Source: Chryseomicrobium palamuruense (GTDB taxonomy: Bacteria > Bacillota > Bacilli > Bacillales_A > Planococcaceae). Taken from it: 64,000 bases of DNA. The stretch covers positions 282,472 to 346,471 of the forward strand of contig NZ_JBHSEF010000011.1 of the NCBI RefSeq assembly GCF_042649045.1, given 5' to 3'. The notes below the pieces were generated by a model. The model did not search any database. It was not told where the DNA came from and was given only the letters and a program-made list of their open reading frames with translations. Of the stretch, positions 36,371 to 45,289 are shown in pieces (the first letter of the stretch is position 1; the number at the start of each line of letters is the position of its first letter). A program made the translations under genes and the position numbers.

Positions 36371-37212
36371 TGAGGACAATAAAAATTGTAACTGATTCAA
36401 CTGCCGAGCTTACCCAGGCGATAATTGATCACTATAATATTACGGTCGTTCCATTAACGATTCATATCGACGGAGACGATTATTTAGATGCTGTTGATAT
36501 TTCTGCAGAAGAATTTCTTGAGAAAATGAAACACTCGAAAGATTTACCTAAATCATCACAACCTCCAGCTGGAAAGTTTAAAGAGATCTATGACGAACTC
36601 GGAGCAGATGGTTCTCAAGTTTTATCGATTCATATGACGGGTGGAATGAGTGGAACTGTCAAATCTGCAGAGTCAGCTGCTAGTATGACAGACACCCCTG
36701 TAACAGTCATTGACTCGCGATTTATTTCACATGCTCTTGCTTTTCAAGTGCTTGAAGCGGCTAAACTTGCCGAACAAGGGGCAACAATGGAGGAGATTGT
36801 GAATCGGCTAAAAGTAATCCGTAAAAATACTCGACTTTTCGTCGTTGTTGATACGTTGGATAACCTTGTAAAAGGGGGACGAATTGGAAAAGGTCGTGCA
36901 ATGATTGGATCTTTACTTTCAATTAAACCGATTGCATCCTTAGCAGGTGGAGAATATACGCCTGTTGCAAAAGCGCGCAGTTATAAACAAGTAGTGAACT
37001 ACTTGATGAATGAGTTTACAACAGATTCCAAATCACAACGTATCGTTGCAGCGGGAATAGCTCAAGCAAATGGCTTCCAAATGGCTACCCCTTTATTGAG
37101 TGAAATTGAAAAGACAGGATTTATGGACACGAAAGTCACGTATACAACTCCTGTAATTTCAACACATACAGGCCCAGGTGCCATCGGCTTTATGTATTTG
37201 CTGGAAGGATAG
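36367..37212 (+). CDS. DegV family fatty-acid-binding protein (FakB type)
   Basis: A 281-residue two-domain DegV protein. The fatty-acid carboxylate site includes TDSTAE (about 7-12), SSQPPAGKF (about 63-71) and HMTGGMSGT (about 91-99). FakB proteins present host or membrane-derived fatty acids to the kinase FakA. Its placement after an acyltransferase gene fits lipid recycling. Start is ATG 36367 or 36370; both lie close to AAAGGGG. Confidence 0.9.
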   Translation: MMRTIKIVTDSTAELTQAIIDHYNITVVPLTIHIDGDDYLDAVDISAEEFLEKMKHSKDLPKSSQPPAGKFKEIYDELGADGSQVLSIHMTGGMSGTVKSAESAASMTDTPVTVIDSRFISHALAFQVLEAAKLAEQGATMEEIVNRLKVIRKNTRLFVVVDTLDNLVKGGRIGKGRAMIGSLLSIKPIASLAGGEYTPVAKARSYKQVVNYLMNEFTTDSKSQRIVAAGIAQANGFQMATPLLSEIEKTGFMDTKVTYTTPVISTHTGPGAIGFMYLLEG

Positions 37213-37218
37213 AGATTT

Positions 37219-38037
37219 GTGAAGAGATTACTTGTTGTTTTGTTGATGGTAACTATTGTTCTAGCAGGATGTTCATCAATTGTCATAAAGCCCATTTTTG
37301 GATTGAAAGAACGCGAAGAGCCAACAAATCTTCAAGTTCCATACGGAGTCTTTCCGGATAATTTGTTGTTTCTAGGATTAGGTGATTCGTTAACCGTTGG
37401 AATTGGAGACGAACTGCAAAAAAACGGATATTTAGGTCGAGTGAAAGATGTATTTTTACAATCCGAATCGGTGGAAGATGTCGACCTTATTAATACAGCA
37501 AAGCGGGGACGGAGAAGTGATCAGCTCATGACGCTTCTCTCTTCTGGGAATTTAGATAAAGAAATTCAAGAGGCGAGTCATATTTTTCTTTCGATTGGCG
37601 GAAATGATATCATGAGAGTGATCAAAAGAGATTTATTTTCACTAAAACTGGAAGCTTTTGAAGAAGAGCAAATCTTTTATGAAACACGTTACTTTCATAT
37701 TCTCCATTATATTCGTCAACTCAATCCTAAAGCGCCCATCACTGCTCTTGGCCTATACAATCCATTTTCACTTATCACTGTAGAATCCCAAGAAGTGGAG
37801 ACCATTGTAACAAGTTGGAATCATTCCATGGAAGACACTCTTTTAGAATTTGAAAATACATGCTTTGTTCCTGTTCAAGATTTGTTTTATACGAATACGA
37901 ACTTGGTATATCACACAGATTTCTTCCATCCCAATGCAAGCGGGTACGAATCCATTGCAGGTCGAATGACCCGAACGATGGAAAGCTGTGGTTTTATTGA
38001 AATAGATAATGGGGAACTGTATGTAAAAGGAGAGTGA
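37219..38037 (+). CDS. ypmR: YpmR-like SGNH/GDSL lipoprotein esterase
   Basis: A 272-residue lipoprotein with lipobox VLAGC (Cys at about 18). SGNH hydrolase blocks: GLGDSLTVG (block I, Ser at about 57), the SIGGNDIM block III (about 127-134) and the catalytic Asp-His pair in HTDFFHPNASGY near 233-244. It acts outside the membrane as an esterase or deacylase; substrate unknown. GTG start. In B. subtilis ypmR and ypmS are adjacent, as here. Confidence 0.88.
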   Translation: MKRLLVVLLMVTIVLAGCSSIVIKPIFGLKEREEPTNLQVPYGVFPDNLLFLGLGDSLTVGIGDELQKNGYLGRVKDVFLQSESVEDVDLINTAKRGRRSDQLMTLLSSGNLDKEIQEASHIFLSIGGNDIMRVIKRDLFSLKLEAFEEEQIFYETRYFHILHYIRQLNPKAPITALGLYNPFSLITVESQEVETIVTSWNHSMEDTLLEFENTCFVPVQDLFYTNTNLVYHTDFFHPNASGYESIAGRMTRTMESCGFIEIDNGELYVKGE

Positions 38038-38041
38038 GCCT

Positions 38042-38614
38042 ATGAATCGGTGGAAAGTGGCTTTTTTCATACTTATAATAGCAATCGTCTTGGGCATAGG
38101 CTACTTAGCAAGTCTTTTAACGACAGAATCGGAATCGTACACACTTCCTGTTAGAGCAGAAGCGCCAGCTGGTGGCCAACTATTTGTCGAGACATCTAAA
38201 AATGACTTTGAGGTATTAGCGAATAAATATTTGCAACAAGCCATTAATGATCAATCGATTCCACTCGATTTAAAGGTGGATGATCAAATTGCTCTTATAT
38301 CAGAATTGCAAGTATTTAGTTTAACTATTCCGGTTCAGATGTACTTTGAACCAATTGTTCAAGATGATGGCAACATTCAATTGAAACAACAGCAAGTAGA
38401 TATAGGACAGTTATCGATTCCACCTGAACAAGTTCTCAAACTCTTACGGGATTCTGTTGATTTACCTGCATGGATGGTCGTGAGTCCGGCGGATGAATCC
38501 GTTTTTATTGACCTCTCTGGAATTCCCATTGAAGGCGGATTCGATATTCGAGCACGTAAGTTGGATTTAATCAATGATGAGATTATACTAACTGTAACTG
38601 TTCCGACTGAATAG
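38042..38614 (+). CDS. ypmS: YpmS-like membrane-anchored protein
   Basis: A 190-residue protein with an N-terminal membrane anchor (about 6-24, VAFFILIIAIVLGIGYLA). The extracytoplasmic domain contains KYLQQAINDQSIPLDLKVDD and ends in beta strands. It belongs to the YpmS family of unknown function (predicted lipid- or polymer-binding fold). It always follows the YpmR esterase in Bacillales, suggesting a joint envelope role (inference). SD GAGAGTGAG, 4 nt after ypmR. Confidence 0.85.
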   Translation: MNRWKVAFFILIIAIVLGIGYLASLLTTESESYTLPVRAEAPAGGQLFVETSKNDFEVLANKYLQQAINDQSIPLDLKVDDQIALISELQVFSLTIPVQMYFEPIVQDDGNIQLKQQQVDIGQLSIPPEQVLKLLRDSVDLPAWMVVSPADESVFIDLSGIPIEGGFDIRARKLDLINDEIILTVTVPTE

Positions 38615-38625
38615 GAGGTTAACCT

Positions 38626-39153
38626 ATGGAAATTGCAACATTTGCAGGAGGATGTTTTTGGTGTATGGTGAAACCCTTTGACCAGTATGATGGAATTGAG
38701 AAAATTGTATCAGGGTATACCGGTGGTCATGTACCCAACCCAACATATGAACAAGTGTGTTCAGAGACTACTGGTCACTATGAAGCCGTTCAAATCACTT
38801 ATATTCCAGATGTTTTTTCCTACGAGAAACTTGTGGAGATTTTCTTTCAAAATATCGACCCATTTGATGCAGGTGGTCAATTCTTTGACCGAGGACAGTC
38901 GTATCAAACGGCGATTTTCTATCATTCGGAATATCAAAAACAAGTGGCAGAAGATGTTATCCGGCGGATGGAACAGCAGACCTTCCAAAAGAAAGTTGCA
39001 GTAAAGCTGCTTCCGGCTTCTCCTTTTTATGAAGCAGAAGATTATCACCAGGAGTATTACCGGAAAAACCCGAGTCATTATACACGCTATTTTGAAGGCT
39101 CCGGTAGAAAGCGATTCACAGAAAGCTTGAGGAGGAATTTCTTTGAAAGATGA
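38626..39153 (+). CDS. msrA: Peptide methionine-S-sulfoxide reductase
   Basis: Repairs methionine S-sulfoxide in proteins. The catalytic Cys10 is in FAGGCFWCM, with YEAVQITYIP and the DPFDAGGQFFDRGQSYQTAIF substrate region (about 84-104). The 175-residue length is usual. It overlaps msrB by 11 nt, so both stereoisomers are covered by a coupled pair. SD AGGAGG. Confidence 0.96.
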   Translation: MEIATFAGGCFWCMVKPFDQYDGIEKIVSGYTGGHVPNPTYEQVCSETTGHYEAVQITYIPDVFSYEKLVEIFFQNIDPFDAGGQFFDRGQSYQTAIFYHSEYQKQVAEDVIRRMEQQTFQKKVAVKLLPASPFYEAEDYHQEYYRKNPSHYTRYFEGSGRKRFTESLRRNFFER

Positions 39154-39565
39154 ACTTAAATCAAAACTAAACGAAATGCAATATTATGTGACGCAAATGA
39201 ATGGAACCGAGCCACCTTATCAAAATGAATTTGATCAACATTTTAGTGAAGGCATCTATGTGGATATCGTATCCGGCAAACCGTTGTTTCATTCGAAAGA
39301 CAAATACGATGCAGGTTGCGGATGGCCAAGTTTCACTCGTCCGATTGACGACCCTGAAGTCATTGAGAAATTTGATGACACTCACGGGATGCGTCGTGTA
39401 GAAGTGCGAAGTAAAACCGCAGATTCTCATCTCGGGCATGTATTTCCCGATGGGCCAAAAGAAGAGACGGGGTTACGGTACTGTATCAATTCTGCCGCAC
39501 TTCGATTTATTCCAAAAGAAAAACTGGAGGAACAAGGATACGGAGAGTATCTCTCCACGTTTTAA
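39143..39565 (+). CDS. msrB: Peptide methionine-R-sulfoxide reductase
   Basis: Reduces methionine R-sulfoxide, complementing MsrA. The 140 residues have the CGWPSFTRPI motif (about 53-62), HLGHVFPDGP (about 98-107) and the catalytic Cys in RYCINSAALRF (about 115). The zinc-binding CxxC pairs of some MsrB proteins are absent. The start is TTG, supported by GAGGAGG about 8 nt upstream and the MKDELKSKLNEMQYYVTQ beginning. Followed by a terminator. Confidence 0.95.
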   Translation: MKDELKSKLNEMQYYVTQMNGTEPPYQNEFDQHFSEGIYVDIVSGKPLFHSKDKYDAGCGWPSFTRPIDDPEVIEKFDDTHGMRRVEVRSKTADSHLGHVFPDGPKEETGLRYCINSAALRFIPKEKLEEQGYGEYLSTF

Positions 39566-39574
39566 TGCGACTCA

Positions 39575-39606
39575 ATCACTTGGACAACAGTCCGAGTGAT
39601 TTTTTT
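39575..39606 (+). terminator. Terminator of msrAB, abutting the yozE SD
   Basis: ATCACTTGGAC pairs with GTCCGAGTGAT (39575-39600), followed by TTTTTT. The T-run ends directly at GGAGGTGA (39607-39614), the ribosome binding site of the next gene. Confidence 0.85.
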
Positions 39607-39619
39607 GGAGGTGAACCTA

Positions 39620-39838
39620 TTGAAAGATTCATTTTATCAATTTGTCTTACGCTATCGTGGAAGCCTCCTAGCGGATGCCAAGCATCTATTTGCTGAGCGC
39701 GTTTTTGACTCACATGATTTCCCGAAATCTTCTATTGATTTTCAAGAACTGTCACGGTATATTGAAATGCAAGCTGATTCTGAGATGCCTGCTTCGGTGT
39801 TTGATGAGTTATGGGAAGAATATCAAGCAAGACGGTGA
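39620..39838 (+). CDS. yozE: YozE family protein (SAM-like fold)
   Basis: A 72-residue acidic protein (MKDSFYQFVLRYRG to YQARR). It matches the YozE family, a small four-helix SAM-like domain of unknown function (about 74 residues in B. subtilis). The start is TTG at 39620, 5 nt after GGAGGTGA. Because the msrAB terminator abuts its SD and no separate promoter is seen, it is probably expressed by readthrough, and a folded terminator would shadow its ribosome binding site. Confidence 0.85.
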   Translation: MKDSFYQFVLRYRGSLLADAKHLFAERVFDSHDFPKSSIDFQELSRYIEMQADSEMPASVFDELWEEYQARR

Positions 39839-39906
39839 CTTCCGTTGCATTCAGCTTATAAAATCTGTATCATAAACGTATACGTTAAAGAAATGAGGTT
39901 TCAATC

Positions 39907-40611
39907 ATGAGTGTTCATATCAGTGCAAAAAAAGGTGAAATCGCCGATACAATTTTATTACCAGGAGATCCATTGCGTGCGAAGTATATTGCCGAAACAT
40001 TTTTAGAAGATGTGGTTCAATATAATGAAGTCCGAAATATGTTTGGTTACACAGGTACATATAAAGGAAAACGTATTTCTGTTCAAGGGACAGGTATGGG
40101 TGTTCCATCGATTGCTATCTATGTTACTGAATTAATGCAAGAGTATGATGTACAAAAATTGATTCGCGTAGGCACATGTGGTGCGATTCAGAAAGATGTA
40201 AAAGTACGTGACGTCATATTAGGACAAAGTGCTTCTACAGATTCATCATTAAACAAAGTGTTATTAAATGATTTAGCTTATGCGCCGACGGCTAACTTTG
40301 ACCTTCTTTACAAAGCTTTCGAGGCTGGAAAAGAAGCAGGTCTTAACTTACGTGTAGGTAACATCTTTACAGCAGACTTATTCTATAATGATGAAGCAGA
40401 TTACAAGAAATGGGCGGACTACGGTATTTTAGCCGTTGAAATGGAATCAGCAGCACTTTATACACTTGCTGCGAAGTTTAATCGTCAAGCCTTATCTATC
40501 TTAACAGTCAGCGATCATATTCTTACGGGTGAAGTGACTTCATCTGAAGAACGCCAAACTACATTCAATGATATGATTGTCGTAGCACTTGAAGCTGCAA
40601 TTCAAGAGTAA
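39907..40611 (+). CDS. deoD: Purine nucleoside phosphorylase, DeoD type
   Basis: Hexameric enzyme that phosphorolyses purine (deoxy)nucleosides in salvage. In 234 residues: phosphate loop GDPLRAKYIA (about 20-29), TGMGVPSIAIYVTEL (about 61-75), RVGTCGA (about 87-93), the purine site MESAALYTLA (about 180-189) and Asp in TVSDHI (about 204). Monocistronic, SD GAGGT, with a clear terminator. Confidence 0.96.
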   Translation: MSVHISAKKGEIADTILLPGDPLRAKYIAETFLEDVVQYNEVRNMFGYTGTYKGKRISVQGTGMGVPSIAIYVTELMQEYDVQKLIRVGTCGAIQKDVKVRDVILGQSASTDSSLNKVLLNDLAYAPTANFDLLYKAFEAGKEAGLNLRVGNIFTADLFYNDEADYKKWADYGILAVEMESAALYTLAAKFNRQALSILTVSDHILTGEVTSSEERQTTFNDMIVVALEAAIQE

Positions 40612-40619
40612 TAGTTCCG

Positions 40620-40645
40620 AGACTGTCATTCCTGACAGTCTTTAT
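40620..40645 (+). terminator. Terminator of deoD
   Basis: AGACTGTC-ATTCCT-GACAGTCT then TTATT; a modest U tail. Confidence 0.75.
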
Positions 40646-40660
40646 TAATGAGGTGAGACG

Positions 40661-42127
40661 ATGGAACATCAGCCTGAACAACAACCAGAAGTACAAGAAC
40701 AGCCACCAGCACGTAAAGCATTTCGTATCAATCCATTTATTTTTGTGATTGTCTTGTTTTTGACAGCGACTGTTTCAGCAGGTGTTACTATGCTTGCTTT
40801 GACAACTGGTGAGGAGAAAGTCGTGGAAGTGATTCAACCTGTTGAACGACAGGAATTTTCAAAGCTTTACGATGTGTATGACGAATTAAAAAGTAGTTAC
40901 TACTCCGAATTTGATCAAGAAGAGCTTGTTAACGGAGCTATAAATGGAATGGTCGATGCACTTGGAGACCCCTATTCAGATTATATGAATGTGGATGAAG
41001 CCTCTCAGTTTGATGAAAGTATCTCCTCAAGTTTCCAAGGAATCGGTGCGGAGATTCAAGAACGAAATGGCGTAATCACCGTCGTTTCCCCAATCAAAAA
41101 TTCACCTGCAGAACGTGCTGGTATTATGCCGAACGATCAAATTCTCTCTGTAGATGGGGAAGATATTCGTGGATTTAGCGCATCAGAAGCAGTTCTCTTA
41201 ATTCGCGGTGAAAAAGGGACAGATGTCACACTGACAATTAAACGCGGGGAAGCGCAACCAATTGAAGTAACTATTACACGCGATGATATTCCTATTGAAA
41301 CCGTTTATGTAGAAATGATGGATAATGGCGTGGCCCATATTGCCATTTCTAGTTTTTCCCGTAATACCTATCAAGAGCTTTTAACTGCACTTGAGGAGAT
41401 GGAAGCGAAAGGAATGACCTCTCTATTACTCGATGTGCGTCAGAATCCAGGAGGACTCCTTGATGTTGCGATAGATATTGCTTCATTATTTGTTGCAGAA
41501 GGTGAACCGATTCTTCAGATTGAGCAGCAAGGTCAAGCTGAAACCATTCCTGCACTAGGAGGAGAGAAAATCTCCATCCCGACGGCAGTCATTATCGACG
41601 AAGGAAGTGCATCTGCTTCTGAAATCATCGCAGCGGCACTTAATGAATCTGCTGACATACCTCTTATCGGATTAACGACGTTCGGTAAAGGTACGGTACA
41701 AAGTGTGGAAGATTTAGAAGATGGCTCAAATATCAAATTAACCACAGCAAAATGGTTGACACCAGATGGCAATTGGATTCATGAAAAAGGTGTTGAACCT
41801 GATTATATCGTTGAGTATCCAAGCTTTGCTTCAGTTGCTCCTCTTGATGCTTCAACAGAACTATCTCTTGGTCTCCAATCAGAAGCCGTGACGTCTCTGG
41901 AACAATTCATGAGTGCTCTCGGTTTTGAATCAGGGGAACAAGATGGTCGATTTGACGAAGCGTTGCAACAAGCAGTTATGCAATTCCAAGAACAAAATGA
42001 TTTAGAACCGACTGGAGTAGTGTCGGGTGAGACAACAACAGCTCTCATGGATGCTATTCGTACGAAATTAACTGAAGAAGATCCGCAGCTGTTGAAAGCT
42101 GCAGAACTTCTTCAAACGAATCCATAA
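40661..42127 (+). CDS. Carboxy-terminal processing protease (S41, CtpA/CtpB family)
   Basis: Membrane-anchored serine protease, 488 residues. Cytoplasmic N-terminus of about 25 residues, TM segment at about 26-47, PDZ domain at about 115-195 (IGAEIQERNGVITVVSPI; IRGEKGTDVTL), and the S41 catalytic core with Ser at about 320 (EGSASASEI) and Lys at about 345 (TFGKGTVQ). The C-terminal peptidoglycan-binding domain at about 400-470 contains LGFESGEQDGRFDEALQQAV. B. subtilis CtpB cleaves SpoIVFA to trigger SigK processing; CtpA has other targets. Which one this is cannot be told from sequence alone. Confidence 0.92.
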   Translation: MEHQPEQQPEVQEQPPARKAFRINPFIFVIVLFLTATVSAGVTMLALTTGEEKVVEVIQPVERQEFSKLYDVYDELKSSYYSEFDQEELVNGAINGMVDALGDPYSDYMNVDEASQFDESISSSFQGIGAEIQERNGVITVVSPIKNSPAERAGIMPNDQILSVDGEDIRGFSASEAVLLIRGEKGTDVTLTIKRGEAQPIEVTITRDDIPIETVYVEMMDNGVAHIAISSFSRNTYQELLTALEEMEAKGMTSLLLDVRQNPGGLLDVAIDIASLFVAEGEPILQIEQQGQAETIPALGGEKISIPTAVIIDEGSASASEIIAAALNESADIPLIGLTTFGKGTVQSVEDLEDGSNIKLTTAKWLTPDGNWIHEKGVEPDYIVEYPSFASVAPLDASTELSLGLQSEAVTSLEQFMSALGFESGEQDGRFDEALQQAVMQFQEQNDLEPTGVVSGETTTALMDAIRTKLTEEDPQLLKAAELLQTNP

Positions 42128-42132
42128 TACAT

Positions 42133-42172
42133 CAACAGGGCTGATTTCAACATGAAATCGGCCCTGTTCTGT
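42133..42172 (+). terminator. Terminator after the ctp gene
   Basis: AACAGGGC(T)GATTTC pairs with GAAATC(G)GCCCTGTT around AACAT, followed by CTGTTCTC; weak U tail. Confidence 0.6.
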
Positions 42173-42190
42173 TCTCAAGGAGGGAATAGA

Positions 42191-43339
42191 ATGAAAGACG
42201 TCTATTTATTAAGTGGGTTTTTAGGGAGTGGGAAAACGACGCTTCTTAAAAACTTTATTCGCCAGTTAAAAGAGAAGAATATAAAACCCGCCATCTTGAT
42301 GAATGAACTTGGCGCATTAGGATTTGATAGTGACGCTGTTGAGGACGATGTCCCATTGCGTGAATTGTTAGAGGGGTGTATTTGCTGTTCACCTTCTGAA
42401 AAAACGGAGGCTCAGTTACAGCAAATATTGTATCAAGAACAATTTGATGTGTTATTAATCGAAACAACTGGCGCTGCGCACCCAGTAGCAGCACTTGATG
42501 TCGTCCTATCCCCGTTATTTGCGGACTATTTCCGCTTTAGAGGCATTGTGACAGTCGTTGACAGTCTCCGATTTTTAAAACGGAACCATCTGCCTCCACA
42601 AACGCAAACGCTATTTATAGAACAAATCCGTCATGCTCACTTGTTGGTACTCAATAAAACGGATTTGCTTCCCTCTAAGAAAGTGGCAGAGGTTACTTTT
42701 GCAATTCAACAAATCAATCCACATGCTCAGATTATTGAAACACAGCATGCGAACGTAAATATTGACCGAATAGAGCATCTAACTCTTACAACGACATCAC
42801 ATGAAAAGAGTCGGATTGGCCAGGAGTTATTGCTGGGAAGCAGACTCGATAGTTTGGAAAAAGAATATCCACAGTATATTGTAGAGGATTGGGTTTCTGC
42901 GCTACCTGATTCAGTCTATCGCATTAAAGGATATGTTCAACTACCATCTACATCGCATCCTCATCTGTTCCAGTATGCCTACGGAATGATCCAGTGGCTA
43001 CAAGAAGATGTGAAAGTTAAGACCCAACTTGTCTTAATTGGGGAACAGATTCATAATGTCATCACATTAGAAGATTTTGTATTGCTACGTCTCTATAAAC
43101 AGCTTTATCCAACACGTGAACGTGCACAAGAGATGCAAACCATTGATGAAGTAAAACAAGCTGTTTTAGAGGAATTGCGTGATGAACTTAGTCATCCCCG
43201 CGTACGCAAGACGAGAGAAGAGAAATATGAGCAACTGATAAAAAAAGTACAAGTTTTAGATTGTTCTTTATGGGAAGAGCGACAGATGATTGTATTCCTT
43301 ACCGAGATATTGAATCAATCGTCAACCGATTCTGACTAG
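42191..43339 (+). CDS. CobW/COG0523 G3E-family GTPase metallochaperone
   Basis: A 382-residue GTPase predicted to insert or traffic metal ions, often zinc. G1 P-loop is GFLGSGKTT (about 8-16), the metal-binding CxCC motif is GCICCS (about 61-66), G3-like ETTGAAHP follows (about 88), and the guanine motif NKTD is at about 156. The C-terminal CobW_C domain has no His-rich loop. ATG 42191 follows AAGGAGGG; an upstream in-frame ATG lies in the terminator. No Zur-like box was recognised upstream, so its metal is unknown. Confidence 0.88.
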   Translation: MKDVYLLSGFLGSGKTTLLKNFIRQLKEKNIKPAILMNELGALGFDSDAVEDDVPLRELLEGCICCSPSEKTEAQLQQILYQEQFDVLLIETTGAAHPVAALDVVLSPLFADYFRFRGIVTVVDSLRFLKRNHLPPQTQTLFIEQIRHAHLLVLNKTDLLPSKKVAEVTFAIQQINPHAQIIETQHANVNIDRIEHLTLTTTSHEKSRIGQELLLGSRLDSLEKEYPQYIVEDWVSALPDSVYRIKGYVQLPSTSHPHLFQYAYGMIQWLQEDVKVKTQLVLIGEQIHNVITLEDFVLLRLYKQLYPTRERAQEMQTIDEVKQAVLEELRDELSHPRVRKTREEKYEQLIKKVQVLDCSLWEERQMIVFLTEILNQSSTDSD

Positions 43340-43485
43340 AAGGTTCTGCCAAACTCTCCTTTGATTAGCTAGATGTTGCTCATCATTTACAGCATTAAGT
43401 AGTCTACTGGTCATCCATCCAACTATTAGGTACTATTTATTCCTTATCTATCTATTAGAGTGGTATGTGAAAGGAGAGGAACACA

Positions 43486-44115
43486 ATGAAAAAATGGTCA
43501 ACATCACTTATCGTCTCGGTTGTTCTTTTGACAGGAACCACCTCAGCTTCAGCTACTTGCTGGATGCCAGCCCCTGCATCTAAAGAGGAAACGGTACAAG
43601 CACCAGTAAAAGCTTCTGTTCCCGCACCGATCGAAAAAAAACAGGAGGCTACACCAGTAAAAGCACCTGTTAAGGCACCAGTCGTTAATAAAGAGAAGGC
43701 AGCTCCTGTTCAGGCACCTGTAACGTCAGATGCTTCGGTTTCTGTAGAAGTACAGCAAGTTTTAAAGGAGACGAACGCGTACCGAGCTGAAAATGGTTTA
43801 GCTCCACTTTCACTTCATACATCGCTTTCACAATCTGCTCAACAAAAAGCAACGGATATGGCGAAAAATCGCTATTTTTCACATACAAGTCCAACACTTG
43901 GTTCACCTTTTGACCAAATGAAGGCGAATGGAATTTCGTATCGTCGTGCGGCAGAGAACATTGCAATGGGTCAGCGTTCAGCAACAGAAGTAGTCGATGC
44001 TTGGATGAAATCACCAGGACATCGCGCAAACATCTTGGACCGCAATTTGACGCATATCGGTATTGGGTACGATTCCAATGGCCGTTACTGGGTCCAACAA
44101 TTTATTCAACAGTAA
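43486..44115 (+). CDS. Secreted CAP/SCP-domain protein (YkwD-like)
   Basis: A 209-residue protein. Signal peptide at 1-24 (cleavage after SASA), then a low-complexity linker at about 28-85 with repeated PVKAPVKAP/APVQAPV. The CAP domain occupies about 87-209: NAYRAENGLAPLSL, RYFSHTSP (metal-type His), AAENIAMGQ and WMKSPGHRANILDRNLTHIGIGY. Function of bacterial CAP proteins is uncertain; YkwD relatives are secreted or spore-associated. Position just before a gerA operon is suggestive only. SD AAAGGAGAGG. Confidence 0.9.
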   Translation: MKKWSTSLIVSVVLLTGTTSASATCWMPAPASKEETVQAPVKASVPAPIEKKQEATPVKAPVKAPVVNKEKAAPVQAPVTSDASVSVEVQQVLKETNAYRAENGLAPLSLHTSLSQSAQQKATDMAKNRYFSHTSPTLGSPFDQMKANGISYRRAAENIAMGQRSATEVVDAWMKSPGHRANILDRNLTHIGIGYDSNGRYWVQQFIQQ

Positions 44116-44121
44116 GATTCG

Positions 44122-44149
44122 ACTCACTGCTTCGGCAGTGAGTTTTTTT
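44122..44149 (+). terminator. Terminator of the CAP gene
   Basis: ACTCACTGC-TTCG-GCAGTGAGT with a 7-T tail. Confidence 0.92.
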
Positions 44150-44197
44150 GTATAGTTTTTTAAGGATCTGACAACACTGGTAGTCAGAGGTGAGTGT

Positions 44198-45289
44198 ATG
44201 GATGTTCAAAGAAAAGTCAGTCCAGTAGATACAGAATATGTTGTCAGAGGTTCGCATGATGGGTTTGTCGAGTCATTGGATACAAATAAGAAGCTGTTGC
44301 AAGCTAAGATGCGAAACCCCTGTCTTGTTATGGAGGATGTGAAACATGGCGATTTAAAGTGGTCAACTTCCACATTAATTTATTTAGAGAATCAAGCAGA
44401 TAAAGAAACTGTAAATCTCGTCCGTAATCGTTTGAAAAATTTACACTCGTTACTTGTATTTAGTGCGGGGCAACTTGCAGAAGAACTTGAGGATGCGAAC
44501 AAGGCATTTTTCCCACAGTTACTTATGACGGAGAGACCAGACCGTGTCATCGCAGCACTTGCTGAAGGCAAAGTAGTTGTTTTTACGGAGGGGGATCCAA
44601 CGGCAATAATTGGTCCTGTATCACTGTTTTCGTTTTTTGATTCGCCAGATGATTACAGTGGTCGTATTTTAATCGGCTCTTTTTATCGATTGCTTCGTTT
44701 AGGCAGTTTTTTTACAGCTTTGTTCTTACCAGCTCTCTATATTGCCATTATCAGTTTTCATTTTGAAATTTTCCCATTATCTTTGAGTCAACAAGTAAAA
44801 ACTTCTGTGTCTTCTATTCCATTCCGGCCTATTTTTGAGGCATTGATTTTAGAACTCATGATAGAACTTATACGAGAGGCAAGCATCCGATTGCCAAGGC
44901 CAATTGGACAAACAATTGGTATTGTAGGAGGTTTGGTCATAGGAGATGCAATTGTCTCTGCAGGACTCGCCTCAAATTTAATGATTATTGTCATCGCTTC
45001 CACAACATTGGCCACCTTTGTTTTACCATCTGTTGAAATGAATACCGCTTTGCGAGTATTACGATTCCCACTCATGATTGCAGCATCTATTTTGGGTTTC
45101 TTTGGTCTTATCATCGGTTCCCTACTCATTTTCATTCACTTAATGAGATCCACATCATATGGGCATCCTTTTTTCACACCGCTGTTACCATTTGAACCAT
45201 CGAAAGTGGGAAATGTATTTTTCCGATTGCCCCACTCACAACCTCACAAATTACAAAAGGATCATTATGCCAATGAACGCACAGATTGA
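44198..45289 (+). CDS. gerAA: GerA-family germinant receptor A subunit, N-terminally shortened
   Basis: Integral membrane subunit of a spore germinant receptor, 363 residues compared with about 480-500 in the family. It begins where the second N-terminal subdomain of other A subunits begins (DTEYVVRGSHDGFVESLDTN), so about 125 residues (the first subdomain) are absent. The rest is intact: second subdomain 12-130, SPDDY, and membrane segments at about 165-310 including RLPRPIGQTIGIVGGLVIGDA. It has its own SD (GAGGTGAG) and lies only 49 nt after a terminator, so the missing part is not encoded in another frame nearby. Function may be altered or lost. Confidence 0.85.
   Translation: MDVQRKVSPVDTEYVVRGSHDGFVESLDTNKKLLQAKMRNPCLVMEDVKHGDLKWSTSTLIYLENQADKETVNLVRNRLKNLHSLLVFSAGQLAEELEDANKAFFPQLLMTERPDRVIAALAEGKVVVFTEGDPTAIIGPVSLFSFFDSPDDYSGRILIGSFYRLLRLGSFFTALFLPALYIAIISFHFEIFPLSLSQQVKTSVSSIPFRPIFEALILELMIELIREASIRLPRPIGQTIGIVGGLVIGDAIVSAGLASNLMIIVIASTTLATFVLPSVEMNTALRVLRFPLMIAASILGFFGLIIGSLLIFIHLMRSTSYGHPFFTPLLPFEPSKVGNVFFRLPHSQPHKLQKDHYANERTD

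Noticed and set aside
44788..45135. A 115-residue reverse frame inside gerAA
   Set aside because: Antisense shadow of the membrane-segment region; no independent support.
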